DNA of 28,881 bases. Source: an uncultured bacterium. Its GTDB lineage: Bacteria > Actinomycetota > Coriobacteriia > Coriobacteriales > Coriobacteriaceae. The notes beneath the pieces were generated by a model. That model was not told where the DNA came from and made no database searches. It was given only the letters and a program-made list of their open reading frames with translations. The stretch lies in NCBI GenBank assembly GCA_905215725.1, contig CAJMRD010000018.1, positions 1 to 28,881 of the forward strand, in the 5' to 3' direction. Of the stretch, positions 7,554-14,377 are shown in pieces; the stretch's first letter is position 1, and each line of letters starts with the position of its first letter. The translations under genes were made by a program, and so were the position numbers.

Positions 7554-7952
7554 TTAGGCTCGGTTGATGTCCATGCTGGCGATTAGGTTGATATTGGTGT
7601 TTAGGAGGTTCTCTAGCACGATGTCGCCCATGCGGATGGGGGCGTTGACGACTAGACCTCGGATGAGGGCCATGGCTTGGGCGTGGAGTTCTAGCGGGAT
7701 GGCTTCGGATGTGCGCACGGGGAGCAGGGCTTCGTCGCCGCCGGAGACGGCCACGGTCGTCGTGAGCACGCACATGGGGCAGGTGAGCTCCTGATGTGCG
7801 AACTTATCACCACGCGGGCATCTGTTGCCGGTCACGGAGCCCACCTCTACCAAGGCGCCCTCTGCGTCACGTTCCACCCCTACGGTCAGGAGGCACTCGG
7901 ACGGGCAGATGGTGCAGTTGAACTGCAGCGTTTCGATCGTGTTCGTGCTCAT
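7554..7952 (-). CDS. DUF1667 protein, third gene of the FAD-dehydrogenase operon
   Basis: A 132-aa protein with the DUF1667 pattern: an N-terminal FNCTICPSECLL cysteine motif, then GNRCPRGDKFAHQELTCPMC and a C-terminal half resembling a small ligand-binding fold. The four cysteines in two clusters could hold a metal or Fe-S centre. Start ATG 7952 has GAGGAGG upstream and lies four bases after the stop of the oxidoreductase gene, so the two are cotranscribed. In many anaerobes DUF1667 proteins are encoded with a GlpA-like dehydrogenase and a pyridine-nucleotide oxidoreductase, and presumably form one complex with them. The role of this subunit has not been settled. Confidence 0.85.
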   Translation of the reverse strand: MSTNTIETLQFNCTICPSECLLTVGVERDAEGALVEVGSVTGNRCPRGDKFAHQELTCPMCVLTTTVAVSGGDEALLPVRTSEAIPLELHAQAMALIRGLVVNAPIRMGDIVLENLLNTNINLIASMDINRA

Positions 7953-7956
7953 GTCT

Positions 7957-9321
7957 TTACGCCTCCTCAACGGGGTCGACGGACAGGACAATCTCGCTGA
8001 CACCCAGGTCGAGTGCACGTTGAATCACCTTTGCCGGCAGCGGGAAGCTTTCCATTACGCTCGGTTTAAACGGGCGGACCTTGCCGGCGAACAGTTCCTC
8101 GCTGTCGGCCAGAATGCGTACGCGGGCGGCGTCAACGGGTCGGCGCACGCGGAAGTTGAGCTTGGTGAGTGCCACAGCCGTAATGCGTCCCGGCAGCGCG
8201 TATCCCGCAATGCCGGCAGGGGAGACCGTGAGCTCGCAGCCCGTGTCCGCGACCGCGTCCGTTTCGGCTCCGCCACCCAGCGCGTACGTCGCCGCAGCTG
8301 CGCCTGCCCTCTCGGACTCACACGTCACGTTGTCGGCCAGGTCGTGCACGTGCAGCACGTTGCCGCAGGCAAAGATGCCCGGCACGCCCGTCTGCAGGCT
8401 CTGGTCAACCACGGCGCCGCGCGTGCGTGGGTCCAGCTCCACGCTCGCGGCAACCGAAAGCTCGTTCTCGGGAATCAAGCCCACCGAAAGCAGCAGCGTG
8501 TCGCACGGAACAACGCGCTCGGTCCCCGGAATGGGTGCCAGGCGCTCGTCGACCTGACTCACTTCGACGGCCTCCACGCGATCGCGTCCGATCACGCGCG
8601 TGACGGTGGTGGACAGGTGAAGCGGAATGCCAAAGTCGTCCAGACAGTTCTTCACATTGCGGCGCAGACCGTTGGCGTACGGCATGAGCTCGTACACGCC
8701 CTCGACCGAAATCCCCTCGAGCGTGCAACGACGTGCCATGATCAGCCCGATGTCGCCCGAGCCCAAAATGACGGCGCGCGAGCCGGGTTTGAGGTTTTCG
8801 ATATTGATGTATCGCTGCGCCAGGCCGGCCGTAAATACGCCGGCGGGACGGCTGCCGGGGATCTTGATCTCGCTGCGCGTGCGCTCGCGGCACCCCATGG
8901 CAAGGACGACCGCGCGTCCGGTGAGCTGCAACATGCCGGCACGGCTCATGAGCGTGACGGTGTGGACTGCGGCATCCCCCGCGGCCTCGCCCTTGCCCGA
9001 ATCGATCCCAAGCGCCATACTGCCCAAGAACAGCGCAATGTCGGTTGCGTGCACCTGGTCGATAAAGCGCTGCGCGTACTCGGGACCGGTGAGCTCCTGT
9101 TTAAAGTGCGACAGGCCAAAGCCAGGGTGGATGCACTGGCGGAGGATTCCGCCCAGGTGCTGCTCGCGCTCCACGATGGCCACGCGTGCCCCTGCCTTAT
9201 GCGCGGCCAGCGCGGCCGCCATGCCGGCGGGTCCGCCGCCGATAACGACCACGTCGAAGGCTTGCGTTTGTACGGCTTCTATGACGCCGCAATCAATCGC
9301 GCTCGATTTGAATTCCGCCAT
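7957..9321 (-). CDS. FAD/NAD(P)-dependent oxidoreductase of a GlpA-like complex
   Basis: The 454-aa protein has a Rossmann FAD motif VVVIGGGPAGMAAALAAHKAG at about residues 24-44 and a second, NAD(P)-binding dinucleotide fold AVILGSGDIGLIMARRC near 190-206. A GIFACGNVLHVHD segment closes the FAD site, as in the thioredoxin-reductase-like oxidoreductase family. It also has a QCIHPGFGL cysteine region found in members paired with GlpA-like dehydrogenases. It begins one base after the stop of the upstream dehydrogenase gene and ends four bases before the DUF1667 start. The likely role is to pass electrons between the dehydrogenase and a pyridine nucleotide. The electron acceptor is not shown by the sequence. 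Confidence 0.88.
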   Translation of the reverse strand: MAEFKSSAIDCGVIEAVQTQAFDVVVIGGGPAGMAAALAAHKAGARVAIVEREQHLGGILRQCIHPGFGLSHFKQELTGPEYAQRFIDQVHATDIALFLGSMALGIDSGKGEAAGDAAVHTVTLMSRAGMLQLTGRAVVLAMGCRERTRSEIKIPGSRPAGVFTAGLAQRYINIENLKPGSRAVILGSGDIGLIMARRCTLEGISVEGVYELMPYANGLRRNVKNCLDDFGIPLHLSTTVTRVIGRDRVEAVEVSQVDERLAPIPGTERVVPCDTLLLSVGLIPENELSVAASVELDPRTRGAVVDQSLQTGVPGIFACGNVLHVHDLADNVTCESERAGAAAATYALGGGAETDAVADTGCELTVSPAGIAGYALPGRITAVALTKLNFRVRRPVDAARVRILADSEELFAGKVRPFKPSVMESFPLPAKVIQRALDLGVSEIVLSVDPVEEA

Positions 9322-9322
9322 C

Positions 9323-10777
9323 CTAACGCACCCCCTTCAGCGGTCCCTCGACCAACCAAGATCCGGCATCCTCCAACAGCACCTCGCTGGGGTCGCAGTC
9401 CAGCTCTCGGGCAAGAATCGCCACCACACGGCTCTGGCAAAAGCCGCTTTGGCACCGACCCATGCCGGCACGGCAGCGGCGCTTGACGCCCTCGACCGAA
9501 ACCGCGCCCGGGCGGCGTCGGATCGCGGCCACGATCTCGGCCTCAGGCACCGTCTCGCATCGGCAGACAATCTGTCCCCACGCGGGATCGGACTCGATCA
9601 GCTCCTCTTTGCGCTCCAGCGGTGCGCGGTCAAAGTCGTCCGGCGCGCGGCGAATTGGGTTCCAGTCCGCCCGCTCGTGCAGCTCTACGCCCGCCTCACG
9701 CATCACAAGCTCCATGTGCTCGGCAATGGCAGGCGCGCTTGCCACACCCGGCGACTGAATGCCCGCCGCCTGGAAAAGCCCCGGCACCACGGCCGACTGT
9801 CCAATAAAGAAGTCGTTCGTTCCCTGAATGACCGGACGCCCGCCGGCAAATGCGCGCACCACGCGGCGCGTATCCAGATCGGGCACCAGCTTGCGCGCGC
9901 CGGTCAGCAGCGCGTTCACATCGCTCGCATAGGTCTGCGTGTCGCCCGGCTCGCGCACGGCGGCCGTGGCGGTGATCACGGTGTTGCCGTGTACGGTACC
10001 CGTGACGATAACGCCCTTCGATATCGGCGTCGGCACGGGGTAGAGCGGCATGAGCGTGCGCGGCTCCTTGTCCAGCACCACGATGTTTCCCTGGCGCCAG
10101 ACCATCTGGAACTCCTCGGCGCCCGCCATATGCGAGATGTCGGCGGCGCCGTTGCCCGCGGCGTTGATCAGGTAGCGGCAGCGCACGTTGCCAGCGGGGG
10201 TCGCCAGCGTAAAGCGCGCGTCGTCGCTCGAGCCTGCGACTTCAATCGCCTCTACCGGAGCGGACCGCATAAACTTCACCCCGTTGGCCACGGCGTTCTC
10301 CAGCGCGGCGATGGCAACCTCAAACGGGTCGACAAACCCAGTCGAGGGGCACCACAACGCGCACGTTGCATCGGCACTGGCGCGCGACTCTAATTCGTGG
10401 ATGCGGTCGGGTCCGACGATCGCCAGCTCGGGTACGCCGTTGGCCAGGCCATTCTGGCGCAGCTGCTCCAGATGCGCGCTGTCCTCGTCGTTAAAGCCCA
10501 ATACCATCGACCCGGTGCGGCAGAACAGAAAGCCCAGCTCCTGCGACCACGTACCGTACAACTCGCAGCCACGGGCGTTGACCTGCGCCTTTACGGTGCC
10601 CGGCGCCGGATCGTAGCCGGCGTGCACCAAGCCGCCGTTGGCCTTCGACGCGCCCAGCGCGATGTCGTTGGCCGCCTCGACGACGCAAATGGACAGGTCA
10701 AACCGCGCGAGCTGCCGCGCGATGGCGCATCCGGTGATGCCCGCGCCGACAATCGCGATATCAAACGTTTCCGTCAC
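9323..10777 (-). CDS. GlpA-like FAD-dependent dehydrogenase with C-terminal [2Fe-2S] BFD domain
   Basis: The 484-aa protein begins with the FAD motif IAIVGAGITGCAIARQLARF and continues as a DAO/glycerol-3-phosphate-dehydrogenase-type fold, with GASKANGGLVHAGYD and a C-terminal RVVRAFAGGRPV segment. Residues about 415-470 form a BFD-like [2Fe-2S] domain with CRCETV and the CRAGMGRCQSGFC cysteines. This is the arrangement of the GlpA-like dehydrogenases of anaerobes. Glycerol-3-phosphate is the expected substrate by family, but no glycerol kinase or facilitator gene is nearby, so another 2-hydroxy or amino acid is possible. It is first of three minus-strand genes with gaps of one and four bases. 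A palindrome 18 bases upstream may be its operator. Confidence 0.88.
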   Translation of the reverse strand: MTETFDIAIVGAGITGCAIARQLARFDLSICVVEAANDIALGASKANGGLVHAGYDPAPGTVKAQVNARGCELYGTWSQELGFLFCRTGSMVLGFNDEDSAHLEQLRQNGLANGVPELAIVGPDRIHELESRASADATCALWCPSTGFVDPFEVAIAALENAVANGVKFMRSAPVEAIEVAGSSDDARFTLATPAGNVRCRYLINAAGNGAADISHMAGAEEFQMVWRQGNIVVLDKEPRTLMPLYPVPTPISKGVIVTGTVHGNTVITATAAVREPGDTQTYASDVNALLTGARKLVPDLDTRRVVRAFAGGRPVIQGTNDFFIGQSAVVPGLFQAAGIQSPGVASAPAIAEHMELVMREAGVELHERADWNPIRRAPDDFDRAPLERKEELIESDPAWGQIVCRCETVPEAEIVAAIRRRPGAVSVEGVKRRCRAGMGRCQSGFCQSRVVAILARELDCDPSEVLLEDAGSWLVEGPLKGVR

Positions 10778-10794
10778 AGTGCCTCCCAGATGAG

Positions 10795-10809
10795 TTGACA
10801 GGCTGTCAA
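10795..10809 (-). promoter_or_regulatory. Palindromic operator candidate before the dehydrogenase operon
   Basis: TTGACAGGCTGTCAA is a perfect seven-base inverted repeat with one central base, 18 bases upstream of the dehydrogenase start codon. Its position would cover early transcript or promoter DNA, as expected for a repressor site. The regulator is unknown and no regulator gene is adjacent. Confidence 0.45.
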
Positions 10810-10945
10810 TAAGACTATCCTACGGTCTACACACCCCCAGCGCGGCGGCAATGCGGCGAACAGCCCCGCAACACCCGCCAACGGCAGGCGAGGGGAAGCT
10901 CGGTAACGTCGACGTTTTTGTCTGCTGACCCCGGTGCCGGAGGTT

Positions 10946-11045
10946 TGTCTCGATCTGTAACAGTAAGAAGGTTTTTGAGGTCCAAGATGTTACAGATTGA
11001 GATTGAAGCCGGGGAGAGATTCTTCTGTCTCGATCTGTAACATCT
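10946..11045. repeat. ATCTGTAACA dyad-rich repeat, left copy
   Basis: ATCTGTAACA occurs at 10953-10962 and 11033-11042 and inverted (TGTTACAGAT) at 10988-10997. The intervening text includes GGGAGAGATTCTTCTGTCTC. The same layout, about 100 bases, recurs at 15297-15396 in the same orientation, just outside the other end of the small integrated element. The rest of the gap from 10810 to 11062 shows no gene I can support; the minus-strand frame across it has no recognisable content. Confidence 0.85.
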
Positions 11046-11062
11046 GGGGACTGTTTTGGGGT

Positions 11063-11305
11063 CTAGTTGTGGCAGTACTGACCAGTAAGAACGACAAAAT
11101 CGAACACACTGCTTACCTGCGAGTTTAAGTACGGCAACAACGGCACAAGCGCGTAAAAACGGGTTAGCACATGCACTTGGGATAATTTGGGGATACGAAA
11201 GCCACACGGACGTGCACCCCAAATATCCGTGTTTATTAACACAAAGATCACCATGCCGCCCAGGGTCGTGATGTCGTCGGGCAGCTCGTAGCTCCTCCCA
11301 GTCAT
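11063..11305 (-). pseudogene. Small ORF after the Xre remnant, probably truncated at the element boundary
   Basis: ATG 11305 is preceded by a strong GGAGGAAGAGG site and starts 17 bases after the stop of the Xre remnant, so the N-terminus (MTGRSYELPDDITTLGGMV) is plausibly a real gene of the element. After about 20-30 residues the frame runs across the att-like repeat at 11173-11195 and into flanking DNA with no family character. I infer that the 3' part was lost or replaced at the element's left edge. No function is recognised. Confidence 0.33.
11173..11195 (+). repeat. att-like direct repeat, left
   Basis: GCACTTGGGATAA followed by TTTGGGGATA matches 15198-15219 (GCACTTGGGATAA then ATTGGGATA) with about two differences. 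The right copy lies within the last codons of the integrase remnant, where attachment sites are often found. This pair is proposed as attL/attR. Confidence 0.45.
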
Positions 11306-11321
11306 TCCTCTTCCTCCATCC

Positions 11322-11545
11322 CTATGCGGCCTCGTCCGTGTTCCAGCCCATCAGGTCGTTGGGCGGACAACCAAGAACCTGCGAGATAGCCAAGAGCTTG
11401 TCGGCTCCAGGAATGTAATCGCCACTCTCGTACTTCGCGAAAGTGCTGACGTTCATTCCGACTTTGGAAGCGACCTCAGCCTGAGAAAGGTCAGCTCGGG
11501 CGCGTGCGGCGCGGATATCCCCGCCAGCTCCTTACTGAAGTCCAT
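11322..11545 (-). pseudogene. Frameshifted Xre-family (HTH_3) repressor
   Basis: ATG 11545 opens MDFSKELAG, after which the frame breaks. One base shifted, a full HTH_3 domain reads on: RADLSQAEVASKVGMNVSTF, then KYESGDYIPGADKLLAISQV and PPNDLMGWNTDEAA with a stop at 11322. The break falls at the CCCC run 11519-11522, consistent with loss of one base there. The gene would otherwise be a compact repressor of about 75 aa, divergent from the intact Xre gene at 11688 and sharing its PNDL(M/L)GW ending. Either a real pseudogene or a sequencing slip in a homopolymer. Confidence 0.75.
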
Positions 11546-11636
11546 TTGTTCCTCCTTAGAGACGTTTTTCTGTCTGTCGAATTTCAATATGAATAGCTTT
11601 ATGCCCCTGTTAATCAAATGAGCAACATTTTTTTGT

Positions 11637-11674
11637 GTAAAGACATTTTTTGTTTACTATTCACTTAACGTAAA
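11637..11674. promoter_or_regulatory. Divergent operator region with GTAAA/TTTAC repeats
   Basis: The 142-base AT-rich space between the divergent Xre genes has GTAAA at 11637-11641, TTTAC at 11653-11657 and GTAAA at 11670-11674, making two inverted pairs just before the ribosome-binding site of the 11688 gene. These are candidate half-sites for one or both Xre proteins. Promoter elements could not be fixed. Confidence 0.35.
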
Positions 11675-11687
11675 GAAAGGAGTGAGG

Positions 11688-12071
11688 ATGAACCTTCGTC
11701 TAAGAGAGCGCCGAGAAGCCCAGGGGCTAAACCAAAAGGAGCTAGCACAAAAAGTCGGCAAGTCATTCCGAACTATTCAGTCTTGGGAGCGCGAGGAGAG
11801 CTATCCGAATGCAGAGCTCGTGGGTGCGCTCTGCGAAGTATTCAACACCGACCCCAACGACCTGCTCGGATGGTACGAGGAGCATCCCGAGGGCAAGCCG
11901 ACGGCGCCGGCAGGCGCGGAGGGCGAGCTGATCACCTGCTACCGGCAGAGCACCGAGAAGAGGCGTTCGAAGATCTTGGAGACGGCACGCGACCAGGCCG
12001 AGCTGTCCCAAGCTCAGGCTGCAGCGCCTGAAGGCGAAGGGCTGGAAGCGGATCAAGTAAGGTCCGCGTAG
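11688..12071 (+). CDS. Xre-family transcriptional regulator
   Basis: A 127-aa protein with an N-terminal HTH_3 domain (about residues 3-62): LRERREAQGLNQKELAQKVG then SFRTIQSWEREESYPN and DPNDLLGWYEE. The C-terminal half is rich in Ala, Glu and Gln and includes a helix STEKRRSKILETARDQAEL, perhaps for dimerisation. Start ATG 11688 has AAAGGAG five bases upstream; an in-frame GTG at 11682 overlaps that site and is unlikely. The gene is divergent from the Xre remnant and is followed after 23 bases by the rhuM-like gene, so it probably controls that operon, as in a phage-type switch. Confidence 0.88.
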   Translation: MNLRLRERREAQGLNQKELAQKVGKSFRTIQSWEREESYPNAELVGALCEVFNTDPNDLLGWYEEHPEGKPTAPAGAEGELITCYRQSTEKRRSKILETARDQAELSQAQAAAPEGEGLEADQVRSA

Positions 12072-12094
12072 GCATTCAACGGAAAGGAAGATAT

Positions 12095-13096
12095 ATGGAA
12101 GACCCTATCCAGGCCGAGATCGTCCTGTACCAGTCCGAGGGGACAAACGTGCCGGTGCAGGTGCGCTACATGAACGAAACGCTTTGGATGCCCCAGAAGG
12201 AAATCGCCGAGCTGTTCGACAAGGACAAGTCGACCATCTCGCGCCACATGAAGAACATCTTCGAAGAGGGTGAGCTTGCCCGAGACGCAGTTGTTGCAAA
12301 AATTGCAACAACTGCCTCAGATGGCAAGACATATATGGTCGACTTCTACGCGCTCGATGCCATCATTGCCGTCGGATACCGCGTGAACTCGCTGCGCGCG
12401 ACCCGTTTCCGCCAGTGGGCCACGGCGACCCTCAAGGAGTACATCACCAAGGGTTTCGTCCTCAACGACGACATGCTCAAGAACGGCCGGCCCTTCGGCA
12501 AGGACTACTTCGACGAGCTGCTTGCCCGCATCCGCGACATCCGCGCGAGCGAGCGGCGCGTGTGGCTCAAGATCACCGACATATTCCAGGAGTGCAGCTT
12601 CGACTACGACAAGGACTCGACCATGGCCAAGAACTTCTACGCCGCGGTCCAGAACAAGATGCACTACGCCGTCACCGGGCACACCGCGGCCGAGATCGTC
12701 CAGGGGCGCTCCGACCCCTCCAAGCCCAACATGGGGCTCACGTCGTGGAAGGGAGGCCCCGAGGGCCGCATCCACTCCTCGGACGTCACCGTGGCCAAGA
12801 ACTACCTGTCCGAGGACGAGATCAGGCAGCTGAACCGCCTCGTCACGATGCTGCTCGACACGCTCGAGGACAGGGCCGAGCGGCACGTCCTTACGAGCAT
12901 GGAGGACTGCGAGCGCCTGCTCGACGGCTTCCTGACATTCAGCGGGCGCGAGGTGCTCAAGGGCCTCGGCAACCGCAACAAGAAGACGGCCGACAAGATC
13001 GCCAAGGAGCGCTTCCATGAGTTCCAGAAGCTCCAGGACAAGGCCTACGAGAACGACTTCGAGCGTATGACGAAGCGTCTGAACGGCAAGGCGTGA
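12095..13096 (+). CDS. RhuM-family protein (virulence_RhuM)
   Basis: The 333-aa product matches the RhuM pattern. An N-terminal winged-helix-like part reads LWMPQKEIAELFDKDKSTIS and the RHMKNIFEEGEL stretch. It is followed by YMVDFYALDAIIAVGYRVNS, RATRFRQWATATLKEYITKG, then a helical C-terminal half with FYAAVQNKMHYAVTGHTAAE and a Lys/Glu-rich end. Family length is about 330 aa, so it is complete. RhuM-type proteins are named from a Salmonella pathogenicity island and are frequent in mobile elements and near defence genes; their molecular role is not established. The start ATG follows GGAAAGGAAG and lies 23 bases after the Xre stop, so the two are cotranscribed. High GC and codon use match the host. 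Confidence 0.9.
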   Translation: MEDPIQAEIVLYQSEGTNVPVQVRYMNETLWMPQKEIAELFDKDKSTISRHMKNIFEEGELARDAVVAKIATTASDGKTYMVDFYALDAIIAVGYRVNSLRATRFRQWATATLKEYITKGFVLNDDMLKNGRPFGKDYFDELLARIRDIRASERRVWLKITDIFQECSFDYDKDSTMAKNFYAAVQNKMHYAVTGHTAAEIVQGRSDPSKPNMGLTSWKGGPEGRIHSSDVTVAKNYLSEDEIRQLNRLVTMLLDTLEDRAERHVLTSMEDCERLLDGFLTFSGREVLKGLGNRNKKTADKIAKERFHEFQKLQDKAYENDFERMTKRLNGKA

Positions 13097-13130
13097 CGGG
13101 CACAAGGGCCTATCAAAACGCCAGTTGTTC

Positions 13131-13158
13131 CCCATTTTCGTGGGGTCGCGAAAATGGG
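13131..13158. other. Stem-loop after the rhuM-like gene
   Basis: CCCATTTTCG (13131-13140) and CGAAAATGGG (13149-13158) form a perfect ten-pair stem with an eight-base loop, 35 bases after the stop. There is no U-run. It could protect or end the rhuM transcript. Confidence 0.5.
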
Positions 13159-13165
13159 TGACGGC

Positions 13166-13194
13166 TTGACCGCGCCGACGGCAAACGGTAATTT
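13166..13194 (+). promoter_or_regulatory. Promoter upstream of the small-RNA candidate
   Basis: TTGACC (13166-13171) and TAATTT (13189-13194) are separated by exactly 17 bases. A transcript would start near 13201. Confidence 0.6.
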
Positions 13195-13200
13195 GGACAG

Positions 13201-13277
13201 CGGTATTGACGCGGGGACCCCACGGGGCCAGCGTCCAAAGGAAAGGCGGCTGTCCCCGAGGACAGTCGCCTTTCTTC
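13201..13277 (+). ncRNA. Candidate ~77-nt structured small RNA or attenuator
   Basis: A SigA-type promoter points at a segment with two hairpins and an intrinsic terminator. Hairpin 1 is closed by GACGC/GCGTC at about 13208-13235 with GGGG/CCCC pairing inside. Hairpin 2, AAAGGCGGCTGTCC with CCGA loop and GGACAGTCGCCTTT (13242-13273), ends in TTTCTT. The segment has no good reading frame. It lies between the rhuM-like gene and the unknown gene starting at 13344, so it could act as an independent sRNA or as an attenuating leader that limits read-through into that gene. Confidence 0.5.
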
Positions 13278-13343
13278 GTTTATGAGCATTCCAACGAGAG
13301 GATAGAATTATCCACCGAGGTGATTCGGATATGGAGACATGTG

Positions 13344-14219
13344 ATGGAGCGTAAAACAATAACCTTCAAATTCGAGGGTGATCTGGAAGGGGTCTCAGTC
13401 GGCACGTTCACCGCGGCGCTCCTCGGCTACTCGAGGGCCGTACAGGCTTCGGCAAGAGAACTTGATCCGAATGCGGTCATCGACGTCGAGATAACCGCAA
13501 CTCGCCCCGGCTGCCTGGAAGCCATTCTCCAAGCGGTCGTAAAAGACCTGCCAGGCATACTTGGGACACTGAGCCAAACGAGCGATCAGCTCGAGCCGGT
13601 GCTGAGCGCCTTCAAGGGCTATCTCGAGCTCCGCCGGTTCCTCGGCAAGAACGGAGCACCGAAAAGCGTCGGGCGCGTTGGCGACGGCATCTCGGTAACC
13701 GCTGGCAACAACTCAGTCATCAATATCACACAGAACGTCTATAAGGTCAGTGGCTCCAATGAGGTCGACTCCGCCGTCTCGTCAATGTTCGGCGCGCTCG
13801 CGGACAACGAGAAGATCGGCGGCCTATCGATAAGCGGAGACGGTGTCGACGGCTTCGAATCTTCACGAGACGACTTCGAAGACATCAGGACGGCGCCCAA
13901 GTGCGAGACGGAGCAGGAGCGCGACGTCATCATGAAGGGTCAGCACCTCAACGTCGCGAAACCCGTGCTCGAGTACAGCGACAAGCGCAAATGGGAACTC
14001 TACTGGAACGGACAGAAGCTCTCGGCGAACATGGGGGACTTCGACTTCCTCGGCCAGCTCGCGAGGCGTGAACGCACGTTCGGCATCGGGGACGACATGA
14101 TTGCGGACCTGTTGCTCCGTCAACGACGGAACGAGATCGGAGCATGGGAGAACAAGTCCGTGAGGATAACCAAGGTCCATGACCTCAGACCCGCGCCAGA
14201 AGACCAGAAGCTCCTATAG
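13344..14219 (+). CDS. Unrecognised 291-aa protein of the mobile element
   Basis: No family name can be assigned with confidence. The protein is soluble, with no signal peptide or membrane helix. Residues 1-110 start with a beta-rich ERKTITFKFEGDLEGVSV strand pair, then helices (TFTAALLGYSRAVQASAREL) and a VDVEITATRPGCLEAILQAV segment. A small Asn/Ser-rich linker follows (SVTAGNNSVINITQNVYKVS), and the C-terminal 80 residues look like a second beta domain (KWELYWNGQKLSANMGDFDF, VRITKVHDLRP). ATG 13344 is chosen because TGGAG lies eight bases upstream and because the in-frame codons before it cross a terminator hairpin. It follows the sRNA candidate and ends in its own terminators. Position as cargo next to rhuM suggests an element-maintenance or defence role, which is inference only. 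Confidence 0.75.
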   Translation: MERKTITFKFEGDLEGVSVGTFTAALLGYSRAVQASARELDPNAVIDVEITATRPGCLEAILQAVVKDLPGILGTLSQTSDQLEPVLSAFKGYLELRRFLGKNGAPKSVGRVGDGISVTAGNNSVINITQNVYKVSGSNEVDSAVSSMFGALADNEKIGGLSISGDGVDGFESSRDDFEDIRTAPKCETEQERDVIMKGQHLNVAKPVLEYSDKRKWELYWNGQKLSANMGDFDFLGQLARRERTFGIGDDMIADLLLRQRRNEIGAWENKSVRITKVHDLRPAPEDQKLL

Positions 14220-14243
14220 CAAACTGCGCTAGAGCCCAACCAA

Positions 14244-14320
14244 GCCGTCAAAGCGTTTTTGACGGCTCCAGACATAAAGAAACCCCACCGCGCACGGCTG
14301 GAACCTTGGCGCGGCGGGGT
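14244..14320 (+). terminator. Two hairpins ending the unknown-gene transcript
   Basis: AGCCGTCAAA (14244-14253) pairs perfectly with TTTGACGGCT (14259-14268). A second, GC-rich stem pairs ACCCCACCGCGC (14282-14293) with GCGCGGCGGGGT (14309-14320), with one mismatch. The first begins 24 bases after the stop codon. Neither has a strong U-run, but the pair is a likely transcription end. Confidence 0.55.
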
Positions 14321-14377
14321 GACAACAAGGATGCCGGAGTAACACGGAGATAGCTCCGGGCAACCTAGGGACATTAT

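Noticed and set aside
7825..10393. Long plus-strand frames opposite the FAD oxidoreductase operon
   Set aside because: No motifs and no ribosome sites; the minus-strand genes have full FAD and Fe-S motifs and operon spacing.
10946..11045. CRISPR array, because a short motif recurs at intervals
   Set aside because: The motif alternates in orientation, is only ten bases, and spacing is irregular; no cas gene is present.
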